Shown: piece after piece, positions 1 through 7,573 of the stretch | Layout: the number at the start of each line of letters is the position of its first letter | Position numbering within the stretch: position 1 is the first letter of the stretch | NCBI GenBank assembly: GCA_019689955.1 | Contig: JADGGM010000031.1 | Location: forward strand, 1 to 11,732 | DNA: 11,732 nucleotides | From: Gemmatimonadaceae bacterium | GTDB lineage: Bacteria; Gemmatimonadota; Gemmatimonadetes; Gemmatimonadales; Gemmatimonadaceae | Direction: 5' to 3' | Notes under the pieces: generated by a model | The model's input: the letters and a program-made list of their open reading frames with translations, nothing else | Database searches by the model: none | What the model was told of the DNA's origin: nothing | Program-made: the position numbers and the translations under genes

Positions 1-19
1 TCTTCGACGGAGCAACCTC

Positions 20-2332
20 ATGCGCATTCGGAAGGTCGGCGTCGTGGGCGCCGGCACGATGGGAGGAGGGATCGCGGCGCTGGTCGCGTCCGCGGGAGTT
101 CCCGTGGTGATGCTCGACGTGCCGGGAGACGGCGACCGGAACGCCCCGGCCCGCCAGGGGCTCGAGCGCCAGACGAAAGCGAAGCCCGCCGCCTTCATGG
201 GCCCCGAGCGTGCGCGCCTCGTGCGCACGGGGAACACCGACGATGACTTCGCGCTCCTCGCCGAGTGCGACTGGATCGTCGAAGCGATCGTCGAACAGCC
301 GGCGCCAAAGCAGGCGCTCTTCGCCAGGCTGGAACAGCTCCTCGCGCCGTCGACGATCGTCTCGTCGAACACCTCCGGCATCCCGATCTGCGTGCTCACC
401 GAGGGGCGCGCGGCGCACTTCAAGCGGCGATTCCTCGGCACGCACTTCTTCAGCCCCGTGCGCTACATGCACCTCCTCGAGCTGATCCCCACCGCGGACA
501 CCGCGCCGGAGACGCTCGAGGCCGTGCAAACCTTCGCCGAGCGCGTGCTCGGGAAGGGGATCGTGATCGCGAAGGACGCGCCGGGGTTCATCGCCAACCG
601 GCTCGGCGTGAAGGCGACGACGGAGACCTTCCGCCACATGGCCGCGGCCGGGTTGACGATCGACGAAGTCGATGCGCTCCAAGGCCCGCTCATCGGCCGC
701 CCCAAGTCCGCGACCTTCCGCACCGGCGACATCGCGGGGATCGACATCCTCGCCCACGCCGCCGCAGGGCTCGCGGCGGCGACGGGAGAAGACTTCGCCC
801 TCCCCGACTGGGTGCGCGGGCTCATCGCCGCCAAGCGGCTCGGCGACAAGACCGGGGGCGGCTACTACCAGAAGCGCGGGAAGGAGATCTTTACCTTCGA
901 CCCGTCCACCGGCGAGTATCGCCCGCAGCAGAAAGTCGACGACCCCGAGCTCGCGCGCCTCGCGAAGCTCCCGCTCGCCGAGCGCGTGCGCGGCGCCCTC
1001 GCGCTCCCCGGAAAGTACGGGGACTTCGTCCGCCGGTCGGTGCTCGGCGCCGCGCACTACGCGCTCACCGTGGCGCCGACGCTCGCGTACGATCCGGTCG
1101 CCATCGACCGCGCGATGGAGTGGGGGTACGGCCACGAGGCCGGCCCCTTCCGCCTCATGGACATGATCGGCGCCGACGCGCTGCGCCGCGGGTTCCGCGA
1201 CCTCGGCCTCGATGAGCCCCCGCTGCTCGCACGGGCCGACGAAGGCTTCTACCGCACGCGCGGCGCCGACGAGGAGTACCTCGGCTTCGACGGACGGTGG
1301 CACGCCGTGCCCCCGAAGGCCGCCGGCGCGATCACGCTCGCTATCGTCGCGCGCCGTCCGGGCGCGATCCTCGAGGAGAACGAGAGCGCGCGCCTCCTCG
1401 ACCTCGGCGACGGCGTCGCGCTCCTCGAGTTCCGTTCGAAGATGAACACTCTGGGGAGCGGCGTGCTCGAGATGATCGAGCGGTCGTTCGGACGCGTGGA
1501 GCGCGACGGGCTCGTGGGGCTCGTGCTCGGCAACGACGATCCGCGCACCTTCTCCGCCGGCGCGAACCTCGCGGAAGTCGCCGGCGCGGTGCAGGGCGGG
1601 GAGTGGAAGGCACTCGAGGCGACCGTGCGCCGCTTTCAGAACATGGTGCGCACGGTCCGGCACGCACCGTTCCCGGTCGTCGTCGCCCCGCACGGGCTCG
1701 CGCTCGGCGGCGCGACGGAGATGGCGCTTCACGCGGACGCGGTCCAGGCGCACGCGGAGCTGTACATGGGGCTCGTCGAGGTCGGGGTCGGGCTCCTCCC
1801 CGCCGGCGGCGGAACCAAGGAGCTTCTCTTCCGGTTCACCGAGGAGCTCGCGGCGTACCCGGAGGCCGATCCGTTCGAGGCGGTGAAGCGCGCGTTCCAG
1901 CTCATCGCGCTGGCGCGGACCAGCACGAGCGCGCTCGACGCGCGGCGCGCCGGGCTCCTCCGCGCGAGCGACCGCATCTCGATGAACCGCGATCTCCTCA
2001 TCGCCGATGCCAAGCAGCGCGTGCTCGACCTCGCGCCCGGCTACGTCGCCCCCCCGCCGCGCACGATCCGTGCGCTCGGGAAGGACGGCATCGGGAACCT
2101 GTACTACGCGCTGTTCGCGTTCCAGGAAGCCGGGCAGGCCAGCGCGCACGACGTGCGCATCGGGCGCGAGATCGCGTACGTCCTCTGCGGCGGCGACGGG
2201 CCGCCGCGACTCGTCACGGAGCAGGACATCCTCGACCTCGAGCGCGAGGCGTTCCTGCGACTGCTCGGCACGAAGGAGACGCAGGCGCGGATCGCGTTCA
2301 TGCTGGCGACCGGGAAACCGCTCCGCAACTAG
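20..2332 (+). CDS. fadN: FadN-type 3-hydroxyacyl-CoA dehydrogenase / enoyl-CoA hydratase
   Basis: A 770-residue bifunctional cytosolic beta-oxidation enzyme that hydrates 2-enoyl-CoA and then oxidises L-3-hydroxyacyl-CoA with NAD+. The dehydrogenase half comes first. It has a Rossmann glycine motif GAGTMGGG (residues 10-17), the SSNTSG segment (115-120), the catalytic His142 in GTHFFSP, Glu154, and Asn193 in PGFIANR. A crotonase (hydratase) domain follows from about residue 455. It has the oxyanion segment FSAGANL (511-517) and both expected catalytic glutamates, Glu567 in GGATE and Glu587 in LVEVG. This dehydrogenase-then-hydratase order is that of Bacillus FadN and is opposite to E. coli FadB; the length also fits FadN (about 790). 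The ATG at 20 has a GGAG seven bases upstream. The thiolase gene starts 24 nt after the stop, so the two are probably one operon, as in fadN-fadA. Exact substrate chain length cannot be read from the sequence. Confidence 0.95.
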   Translation: MRIRKVGVVGAGTMGGGIAALVASAGVPVVMLDVPGDGDRNAPARQGLERQTKAKPAAFMGPERARLVRTGNTDDDFALLAECDWIVEAIVEQPAPKQALFARLEQLLAPSTIVSSNTSGIPICVLTEGRAAHFKRRFLGTHFFSPVRYMHLLELIPTADTAPETLEAVQTFAERVLGKGIVIAKDAPGFIANRLGVKATTETFRHMAAAGLTIDEVDALQGPLIGRPKSATFRTGDIAGIDILAHAAAGLAAATGEDFALPDWVRGLIAAKRLGDKTGGGYYQKRGKEIFTFDPSTGEYRPQQKVDDPELARLAKLPLAERVRGALALPGKYGDFVRRSVLGAAHYALTVAPTLAYDPVAIDRAMEWGYGHEAGPFRLMDMIGADALRRGFRDLGLDEPPLLARADEGFYRTRGADEEYLGFDGRWHAVPPKAAGAITLAIVARRPGAILEENESARLLDLGDGVALLEFRSKMNTLGSGVLEMIERSFGRVERDGLVGLVLGNDDPRTFSAGANLAEVAGAVQGGEWKALEATVRRFQNMVRTVRHAPFPVVVAPHGLALGGATEMALHADAVQAHAELYMGLVEVGVGLLPAGGGTKELLFRFTEELAAYPEADPFEAVKRAFQLIALARTSTSALDARRAGLLRASDRISMNRDLLIADAKQRVLDLAPGYVAPPPRTIRALGKDGIGNLYYALFAFQEAGQASAHDVRIGREIAYVLCGGDGPPRLVTEQDILDLEREAFLRLLGTKETQARIAFMLATGKPLRN

Positions 2333-2356
2333 TGACTCGACGACCTGGGGTGTGCC

Positions 2357-3535
2357 ATGACTGATGCCGTCATCGTGTCCGCGGTGCGGAGCGCGGTCGC
2401 GAAAGGGAAGCCCGAGGGGGCGCTGGCCGCGGCGGGCGTCACGCCGATCGATCTCGCCGGCACCGTGCTGAAGGCGGCGGTCGCGCGCGCGGGGATCGAG
2501 CCGCGCGAGGTGGACGACGTTCTCCTCGGCTGCGCGATGCCGGAGGCCTCGCAGGGGCTCAACGTCGCGCGCAACGCGGCGCTCTTCGCCGGGTTCCCCG
2601 TGGAGATCTCCGCCGCGACGGTCAATCGCTTCTGCTCCTCGGGTTTGCAGGCGATCGCCCAGGGGGCGCAGGCGGTGATGAGCGGGATGCAGGACGTCGT
2701 CGTGGCCGGCGGGGTCGAGATGATGAGCCAGGTCCCGATGTCGGGGTACCACACGCGGCTGCACCCGGCGCTCACGGAGAGCTACATCGGGATGGGGTTC
2801 ACGGCCGAGCGTGTGGCGGCGCGGTACGGCGTGAGCCGCGAGGACCAGGACCGCTTCGCGCTCGAGAGCCAGCAGAAGGCGGCGCGCGCGGTCGCGTCCA
2901 ACGCGTTCGCCGGGCAGATCGTGCCGATCCCCGTGCCGCGCGTGTGCTGGGACGGCGTGACGAAAGTCGTGACCGACGGCACGTTCGAGCGCGACGAGCT
3001 CCCGCGCCCCGACACCACGCTCGAAGGGCTCGCGAAGCTGCGCCCCGCGTTCAAGCCGAACGGCGGCACGGTGACCGCGGGGAACTCGAGCCCCTACTCC
3101 GACGGCGCGGCCGCGGTCGTTGTCATGAGCAGCGAGCGAGCGCGTCGCGCGGGGATCGCGCCGCTGGCGCGCTTCGTCACCTTCGCCGTGGCGGGGATCG
3201 AGCCCGACATCATGGGGATGGGGCCGATCAATGCGATCCCCAAGGCGCTCGCGAAGGCGGGGCTCACCCTCGACCAGATCGACCTGATCGAGCTCAACGA
3301 AGCGTTCGCGGCGCAGGCGGTGGCGGTCGCGCGACACCTGCGCATGGACCTCGCGCGCGTGAACGTGAATGGCGGCGCGATCGCGCTCGGCCACCCGCTC
3401 GGCGCGACGGGCGCCAAGCTCACGACGCAGCTCATCCACGAGCTGCGCGCGCGCGGCGGCGGGCTCGGCATGGTGACGATGTGCATCGGCGGCGGGATGG
3501 GGGCGGCCGGGATCTTCGAGGTGTACGGCGCCTGA
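2357..3535 (+). CDS. fadA: Acetyl-CoA C-acyltransferase (thiolase)
   Basis: A 392-residue thiolase, the usual family length, which cleaves 3-ketoacyl-CoA with CoA to acetyl-CoA and a shortened acyl-CoA. All catalytic landmarks are present: nucleophile Cys93 in [10 protein letters not shown], the NEAF loop (314-317), His346 in GHPLGATGA, and the second Cys376 in CIGGGMG. The [11 protein letters not shown] segment (242-252) is also typical. It lies 24 nt after the FadN-type gene, so it should supply the last step for the product of that enzyme. The start ATG has only a weak purine run (GGGG at 2347-2350, six bases away), which suggests some reliance on translation of the upstream gene. A biosynthetic acetoacetyl-CoA thiolase is the main alternative. 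The fadN neighbour favours the degradative role. Confidence 0.94.
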   Translation: MTDAVIVSAVRSAVAKGKPEGALAAAGVTPIDLAGTVLKAAVARAGIEPREVDDVLLGCAMPEASQGLNVARNAALFAGFPVEISAATVNRFCSSGLQAIAQGAQAVMSGMQDVVVAGGVEMMSQVPMSGYHTRLHPALTESYIGMGFTAERVAARYGVSREDQDRFALESQQKAARAVASNAFAGQIVPIPVPRVCWDGVTKVVTDGTFERDELPRPDTTLEGLAKLRPAFKPNGGTVTAGNSSPYSDGAAAVVVMSSERARRAGIAPLARFVTFAVAGIEPDIMGMGPINAIPKALAKAGLTLDQIDLIELNEAFAAQAVAVARHLRMDLARVNVNGGAIALGHPLGATGAKLTTQLIHELRARGGGLGMVTMCIGGGMGAAGIFEVYGA

Positions 3536-3602
3536 TGGGCGGGCCCCGGCACCGAGCCGAGCCGTGGCGCCGTCGACAACGGAGCGGTCCGCCGCCATCG
3601 TA

Positions 3603-3630
3603 GAGGAGGACCGGATCTCCCTCCCGAGGG
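3603..3630 (+). promoter_or_regulatory. Two competing ribosome-binding sites before the CoA ligase
   Basis: A strong GAGGAGG lies at 3603-3609 but is 31 nt from the ATG at 3641, with no start codon at normal spacing in any frame. The usable site is GAGGG at 3626-3630, ten bases from the ATG. Between them, CCTCC (3620-3624) can pair with the distal GGAGG (3605-3609). Alternatively, CCCT (3619-3622) can fold on AGGG (3627-3630) and hide the proximal site. The pairings are read by eye; a regulatory role is speculation. Confidence 0.3.
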
Positions 3631-3640
3631 CCGCCGCGCC

Positions 3641-5248
3641 ATGGCATCATCGACGCGCTCGGACGTGTACGCCGCACTCCCCCGCCGCTTCAACGCGGCG
3701 GTGCGCTTCGTCGATCACCACGTGGAGAACGGGCGCGGGGATCGCGTCGCGCTCGTGACCGAGGACCGCGCGATCACCTACGCGCGCGTCCATGAAGAGG
3801 TGAATCGGGTCGGGCACGCGCTGCGCGCGCTCGGCGTCCGGCAGGAGGACCGCGTCGCGCTGCTCCTGCTCGACAGCCCCGCGTTCGTGTACGCGTTCTG
3901 GGGGGCGATGAAGATCGGCGCGGTCCCTGTCCCGATGAGCACGCTCGTCACGGCGCGCGACTGCGCGTACATCCTCGAGGACACGCGCGCCGAGGTCGTG
4001 ATCGTGAGCGAAGCGCTGACCGACATCGTGGGGGTCGCGCGGTCGCACGTCCCCACGCTGCGCCACGTCCTCGTCGCCGGGCGCGCCGGGCCGGGGGAGA
4101 TCCCGCTCGACGACCTCACCGCCGCGCAGCCCACCACGCTCGACCCTGCGCCGACGACCAAGGACGACGTCGCCTTCTGGCTGTACAGCTCCGGCACCAC
4201 GGGCATCCCCAAGGGGGTCGTGCACCTCCAGCACGACATGGTCGTCTGCTGCGAGGCGTTCGGGCGGCACGTGCTGGAGATCACCGAGCGGGACCGCTGC
4301 TTCTCCGTGGCCAAGCTGTTCTTCGCCTACGGGCTCGGGAACGCCCTGTACTTCCCCTTCTACGTCGGCGCGTCGTCGGTGCTCTTCCCCGGGCGCCCCG
4401 AGCCGACGGCCGTTTTCGACATGATCGCGCGGACCACGCCCACGCTCTTCTTCGCCGTGCCGACGGCGTTCGCGGCGCTCCTGCGATACGTGCGCGACTA
4501 CCCCGACCTCAACCTGGGGCTGGTGCGGCGGTGCATCTCCGCGGGGGAGCCGCTGCCGCGGAGCCTCTACGAGCGCTGGCTGGCGCGGTTCGGCCGCGAG
4601 ATCCTCGACGGGATCGGATCGACCGAGATGGCTTGCACCTTCATCTCCAACGTCGCGGGGAGCGTGCGGTCGGGGAGCAGCGGGCGTGTGGTGCCGGGGT
4701 ACCGCGCGCGGCTGGTGAACGAGGCGGGGGAGGAGGTGGACGTCGGCGAGGTGGGCGCGCTCCTCGTGAGCGGCGAGAGCGCTTTCGCGGGCTACTGGAA
4801 CCGGCACACGCGCACGAGCGAGACGCTGCTCGGCCACTGGGTACGCACCGGCGATCAGTACGTGCGCGACGAGGACGGGTACTACTGGTACGCCGGGCGC
4901 AGCGACGACATGCTCAAGGCCGGGGGGATCTGGGTGTCCCCGGTCGAGGTGGAGAACACGCTGCTGGAGCACGAGGCGGTGCGCGAGGCCGGGGTGGTCG
5001 GGGCGGCGGACACCGACGAGCTGGTCAAGCCGATCGCGTTCGTCGTTCTCGCCGACGGCCACGTCGGCACCGCCGAGCTCGCCCGCGAGCTGCGCGAGTT
5101 CGTGAGGGCGCGGCTCGCGCCGTACAAGTGCCCGAGGGCGATCGTGTTCGCCGGGTCGCTCCCCAAGACGGCGACGGGGAAGATCCAGCGCTTTCTCCTG
5201 CGCGAGCAGGCGAAAGGGCTCGCGCCGATCCCCGGGCGCTCCGAGTGA
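3641..5248 (+). CDS. Benzoate-CoA ligase family acyl-CoA synthetase
   Basis: A 535-residue adenylate-forming enzyme that would activate a carboxylic acid, probably aromatic, to its CoA thioester via an acyl-AMP. Motifs in order: phosphate loop YSSGTTGIPKG (182-192), GIGSTE (324-329), TGD (403-405), hinge GRSDDMLK (419-426), and C-terminal catalytic Lys514 in PKTATGK. The N-terminal FNAAVRFVDHHVENGRGD stretch (17-34) and AKLFFAYGLGNALYFPF (224-240) are characteristic of the benzoate-CoA ligase subfamily as I know it, and differ from long-chain FadD. The length suits that family. The gene lies 105 nt after the thiolase and may be co-transcribed with it. It could feed the beta-oxidation pair, or serve an aryl-CoA pathway whose other genes are outside. 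Benzoate, hydroxybenzoate and 2-aminobenzoate cannot be told apart from the sequence. ATG 3641 is the first start in frame after the ribosome-binding region. Confidence 0.88.
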   Translation: MASSTRSDVYAALPRRFNAAVRFVDHHVENGRGDRVALVTEDRAITYARVHEEVNRVGHALRALGVRQEDRVALLLLDSPAFVYAFWGAMKIGAVPVPMSTLVTARDCAYILEDTRAEVVIVSEALTDIVGVARSHVPTLRHVLVAGRAGPGEIPLDDLTAAQPTTLDPAPTTKDDVAFWLYSSGTTGIPKGVVHLQHDMVVCCEAFGRHVLEITERDRCFSVAKLFFAYGLGNALYFPFYVGASSVLFPGRPEPTAVFDMIARTTPTLFFAVPTAFAALLRYVRDYPDLNLGLVRRCISAGEPLPRSLYERWLARFGREILDGIGSTEMACTFISNVAGSVRSGSSGRVVPGYRARLVNEAGEEVDVGEVGALLVSGESAFAGYWNRHTRTSETLLGHWVRTGDQYVRDEDGYYWYAGRSDDMLKAGGIWVSPVEVENTLLEHEAVREAGVVGAADTDELVKPIAFVVLADGHVGTAELARELREFVRARLAPYKCPRAIVFAGSLPKTATGKIQRFLLREQAKGLAPIPGRSE

Positions 5249-5267
5249 GCGCGCGGCGCGGCTCGCG

Positions 5268-5279
5268 GCGCGGCCGCGC
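5268..5279. repeat. 12-bp perfect palindrome upstream of the coxD-like gene
   Basis: GCGCGGCCGCGC is self-complementary and sits just upstream of the TATATT box, where a -35 element or an operator would lie. In DNA this GC-rich such palindromes can arise by chance, so a role as an operator is only a possibility. Confidence 0.3.
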
Positions 5280-5287
5280 GTGGAGCG

Positions 5288-5293
5288 TATATT
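5288..5293 (+). promoter_or_regulatory. Probable -10 box (TATATT) for the coxD-coxE pair
   Basis: TATATT matches the TATAAT consensus at five of six positions and is a rare AT island in very GC-rich DNA, about 50 nt before the coxD-like start. The same hexamer appears before xdhC. No convincing -35 box is visible upstream; that space is all G and C. The predicted leader would be roughly 40 nt. Confidence 0.45.
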
Positions 5294-5330
5294 CCTGCTG
5301 AGGCACCTTCTCCCCGTCCCCCTCTCCGCC

Positions 5331-5334
5331 GGAG
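5331..5334 (+). promoter_or_regulatory. Ribosome-binding site that decides the coxD-like start
   Basis: GGAG here is seven bases from the GTG at 5342 but only one base from the in-frame GTG at 5336. The downstream GTG is therefore the more likely start, shortening the protein by two residues. Confidence 0.6.
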
Positions 5335-5341
5335 CGTGTGC

Positions 5342-6232
5342 GTGCGCGAGGAAATTCAGCGGATTCAGCGGCTCATGGAGCGCGAGCACTACGTGACCGA
5401 TCGCAGCATCGCGACGGCCGTGTATCTCGCGCTCGCGCTGGAAAAGCCGCTCCTCGTGGAAGGGCACCCGGGGGTCGGGAAGACGGACATCGCGAAGGTG
5501 CTCGCGCGCGCGACGGGGGCGGACCTGATTCGCCTCCAATGCTACGAGGGGCTGGACGCGACCACGGCGCTCTACGAGTGGAACTACCCGAAGCAGCTCC
5601 TCCACATCCAGCTCGAGCAGGGCTCGGCGCGGCCGCTCGCCGAGCGCGAGGCGGCGATCTTCAGCGAACCGTTCCTCCTCAAGCGTCCGCTCCTGCAAGC
5701 GATCACGCACGAGGGGCGCGCGCCGGTGCTGCTCATCGACGAGGTGGACCGGAGCGACGAGGAGTTCGAGGCGTTCCTGCTCGAGGTGTTGTCCGACTTC
5801 CAGGTCACGATTCCCGAGATCGGCACCGTGCGCGCCACGCGCCGCCCGGCGGTGGTGCTGACGTCGAATCGCACGCGCGAGCTGTCGGAGGCGTTGCGGC
5901 GGCGGTGCCTGTATCTCTGGATCGATTACCCGTCGCTCGAGAAGGAGTTGCACATCGTGCGCGCGAAGGTGCCGGGGATCGACGAGGCGCTCGCGCGCTC
6001 GGTGACGGCGTTCGTGCAATCGCTCCGCCGCATGGCGTTGGCCAAAACGCCGGGCGTGGCCGAGACGCTCGACTGGGCCGCGGCGCTCGTGGCGCTGCAC
6101 GCGGCGGAGCTGGACGCCGAGGTGGTGCGCGAGACGATGGGGTGTCTCGTGAAGGACGAGCGGGACCTGCGTCTGGTCGGTGCCGCGCTCGACGCGGGGG
6201 ATCTCCCGGCGATGTTGACGCCGCTCCCATGA
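5342..6232 (+). CDS. coxD: MoxR-family AAA+ ATPase, CoxD-like
   Basis: A 296-residue cytosolic AAA+ ATPase of the MoxR group. It has Walker A GHPGVGKT (41-48), Walker B VLLIDEVD (129-136), sensor-1 TSN (174-176), and an arginine cluster ALRRR (184-188) where the arginine finger belongs. Length and the following VWA gene match CoxD, which in Oligotropha carboxidovorans helps build the [CuSMoO2] active site of CO dehydrogenase. MoxR-VWA pairs act more generally as metal-centre insertion chaperones. Here xdhC and mocA follow, so a molybdenum hydroxylase client is the best inference. Its stop overlaps the VWA start by ATGA, which implies translational coupling. The start was set at GTG 5342 because GGAG lies seven bases upstream. 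The main uncertainty is which enzyme it serves, not the family. Confidence 0.87.
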   Translation: MREEIQRIQRLMEREHYVTDRSIATAVYLALALEKPLLVEGHPGVGKTDIAKVLARATGADLIRLQCYEGLDATTALYEWNYPKQLLHIQLEQGSARPLAEREAAIFSEPFLLKRPLLQAITHEGRAPVLLIDEVDRSDEEFEAFLLEVLSDFQVTIPEIGTVRATRRPAVVLTSNRTRELSEALRRRCLYLWIDYPSLEKELHIVRAKVPGIDEALARSVTAFVQSLRRMALAKTPGVAETLDWAAALVALHAAELDAEVVRETMGCLVKDERDLRLVGAALDAGDLPAMLTPLP

Positions 6233-7365
6233 CGTCGCTCCCGGGCGCCCGGCTGACGCTCGCGGTGACGCGTTTCTGCCGCGCGCTGCGCGACGCTGGC
6301 ATCGCGACCACGCCGGCCGAGACGATCGATGCCGTGCGCGCGCTCGCGCTGGTCGACGTGACGGACCGCGACGAGGTGTTCATGGCGTTGCGCGCCGTGC
6401 TGGTGACGCGCCCGGAGGACTACGAGACGTTCGCGGCGCTGTTCGACGCGTTCTGGCGTGCGCCGCGGAGCGGCGAGGCCCGCCGCGGGCCGCCGCGGCC
6501 GGCGGTGCGGCCGCCGGGGGAGCGGGCGCCGGAGATCGTGGCAGCGACGCTCCAGCGCTGGGCGCGCGTCGCCGATGACTCGGGCGCGCCGCCCGCGGCG
6601 CTCCCGGCGCCGAGCGCGCACGAGGTGCTGGCCACCCGCGAGGTGAGCGGATTCGGCGACGCCGAGCTGCGCGCGATCGAGCGGGTCGTTGCGCGGATGG
6701 CGCGGCGGCTGGCGATGCGTCCGAGCCGCCGCTGGCGCCCCGCGTCGCGCGGGGCGCGGCTCTCGCTGCGGCGCACGCTGCGCCAGGGGATCGCGACCGG
6801 AGGGGTCCCGCTCGACCTCGCGTTCCGCCGGCGCAAGGTGCGCCGCACGTCGCTCGTCGTGCTGTGCGACGTGTCGGGTTCCATGGAGCTCTACGCGCGC
6901 TTCCTGCTCCAGGTGCTCTACGCCATGCAGCACGCCTTCGCGCGCGTGGAGACGTTCGCCTTCGCGACGCGGCTGAGCCACATCACCGAGCCGCTCGGCG
7001 CGCCGCACTATGCCCGCGCGCTCGAGCGCGTCGCCGCGACCGTGCGCGACTGGTCCGGCGGGACGCGCATCGGCGAGTGCGTGGCGGCGTTCGAAGCACA
7101 CTGGCGGCGGCTCGTGGACCGGCGCACGGTCGTGGTGATCCTGAGCGATGGGTGGGACACCGGCGACCCGGAGGTGCTCGGCCGCGCGCTCGCGCGCCTC
7201 CACGAGCGCGCGGGGCGCGTGGTGTGGCTCAACCCCCTCCTCGGCGCGCCAGGATACCAGCCCCTCACCCGCGGGATGCAGGCCGCGCTCCCGCACGTCG
7301 ACGTCTTTCGCCCTGTGCACGACCTCGCGAGCCTCGAGGCGCTCCTCCCGCACCTGTCGCTCTGA
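6229..7365 (+). CDS. coxE: VWA domain protein, CoxE-like
   Basis: A 378-residue von Willebrand factor A protein of the CoxE family (DUF58/VWA-CoxE type). An N-terminal helical part (1-76) is followed by a Pro/Arg/Ala-rich linker (about 77-130). A very arginine-rich segment (about 156-206) leads into the C-terminal VWA domain. The metal-ion-dependent adhesion site is complete: DVSGSM at 214-219, Thr279 in SGGTRIG, and Asp307 in LSDGWD. In the family, this protein partners the MoxR ATPase and together they remodel or load a metalloenzyme. The ATG overlaps the coxD-like stop by four bases, so the two products are probably made in matched amounts. The WLNPL (333-337) and C-terminal LEALLPHL (369-376) stretches are common in CoxE homologues as I recall them. 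There is no signal peptide or membrane segment, so it should act in the cytosol. Confidence 0.87.
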   Translation: MTSLPGARLTLAVTRFCRALRDAGIATTPAETIDAVRALALVDVTDRDEVFMALRAVLVTRPEDYETFAALFDAFWRAPRSGEARRGPPRPAVRPPGERAPEIVAATLQRWARVADDSGAPPAALPAPSAHEVLATREVSGFGDAELRAIERVVARMARRLAMRPSRRWRPASRGARLSLRRTLRQGIATGGVPLDLAFRRRKVRRTSLVVLCDVSGSMELYARFLLQVLYAMQHAFARVETFAFATRLSHITEPLGAPHYARALERVAATVRDWSGGTRIGECVAAFEAHWRRLVDRRTVVVILSDGWDTGDPEVLGRALARLHERAGRVVWLNPLLGAPGYQPLTRGMQAALPHVDVFRPVHDLASLEALLPHLSL

Positions 7366-7385
7366 CGTTCGACCCCGCGGAGCGC

Positions 7386-7399
7386 GGCCGGCGCCGGCC
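7386..7399. repeat. 14-bp perfect GC palindrome after the coxE-like gene
   Basis: GGCCGGCGCCGGCC is fully self-complementary and lies 20 nt after the coxE-like stop. It could form part of a GC-rich transcription stop between the coxDE unit and the xdhC promoter, but there is no T-run and no loop. The 208-nt gap it sits in otherwise holds only the xdhC promoter. Confidence 0.3.
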
Positions 7400-7491
7400 C
7401 CGTCGCGCTCACCCGTGCTCCTGGCGCCGGCCGCCGGGCGAGGCGTCACGGGAGGAGGGTAGCCGGCGCACCGCGGGCCGGCCTCGTGCTG

Positions 7492-7519
7492 TTGTCGGGG
7501 CTGTCCGCGGGCCTATATT
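7492..7519 (+). promoter_or_regulatory. Promoter for the xdhC operon
   Basis: A -35-like TTGTCG (7492-7497) is separated by 16 bases from a -10-like TATATT (7514-7519). The boxes match the vegetative consensus at four of six and five of six positions. Transcription would start near 7526, giving a leader of about 48 nt before the ATG at 7574. The leader includes a strong GAGGAGG (7558-7564) nine bases from the ATG. This is the best promoter candidate in the window and separates the xdhC unit from coxDE. Confidence 0.6.
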
Positions 7520-7573
7520 GCGAAACGACCCACACACGCGAGCGCGGCCTGGTGTGCGAGGAGGTTCCCGGCC

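Noticed and set aside
3536..3602. A terminator or promoter between the thiolase and ligase genes
   Set aside because: The GC-rich gap offers only short imperfect repeats and no T-run or -10-like sequence, so neither can be supported.
3647..6100. An 817-codon open frame on the - strand, antisense to the CoA ligase and coxD-like genes
   Set aside because: Its codons coincide exactly with the sense triplets of both genes, so a stop would need TTA, CTA or TCA in the sense strand, and these are almost unused here. It ends at the TCA codon at 3647. The translation is Arg/His/Glu-rich with no family motif.
5926..7449. A 507-codon open frame on the - strand, antisense to the coxE-like gene
   Set aside because: Overlaps a gene with a complete metal-binding VWA site. 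The antisense product is Arg-rich with no motifs, typical of GC-rich shadows.
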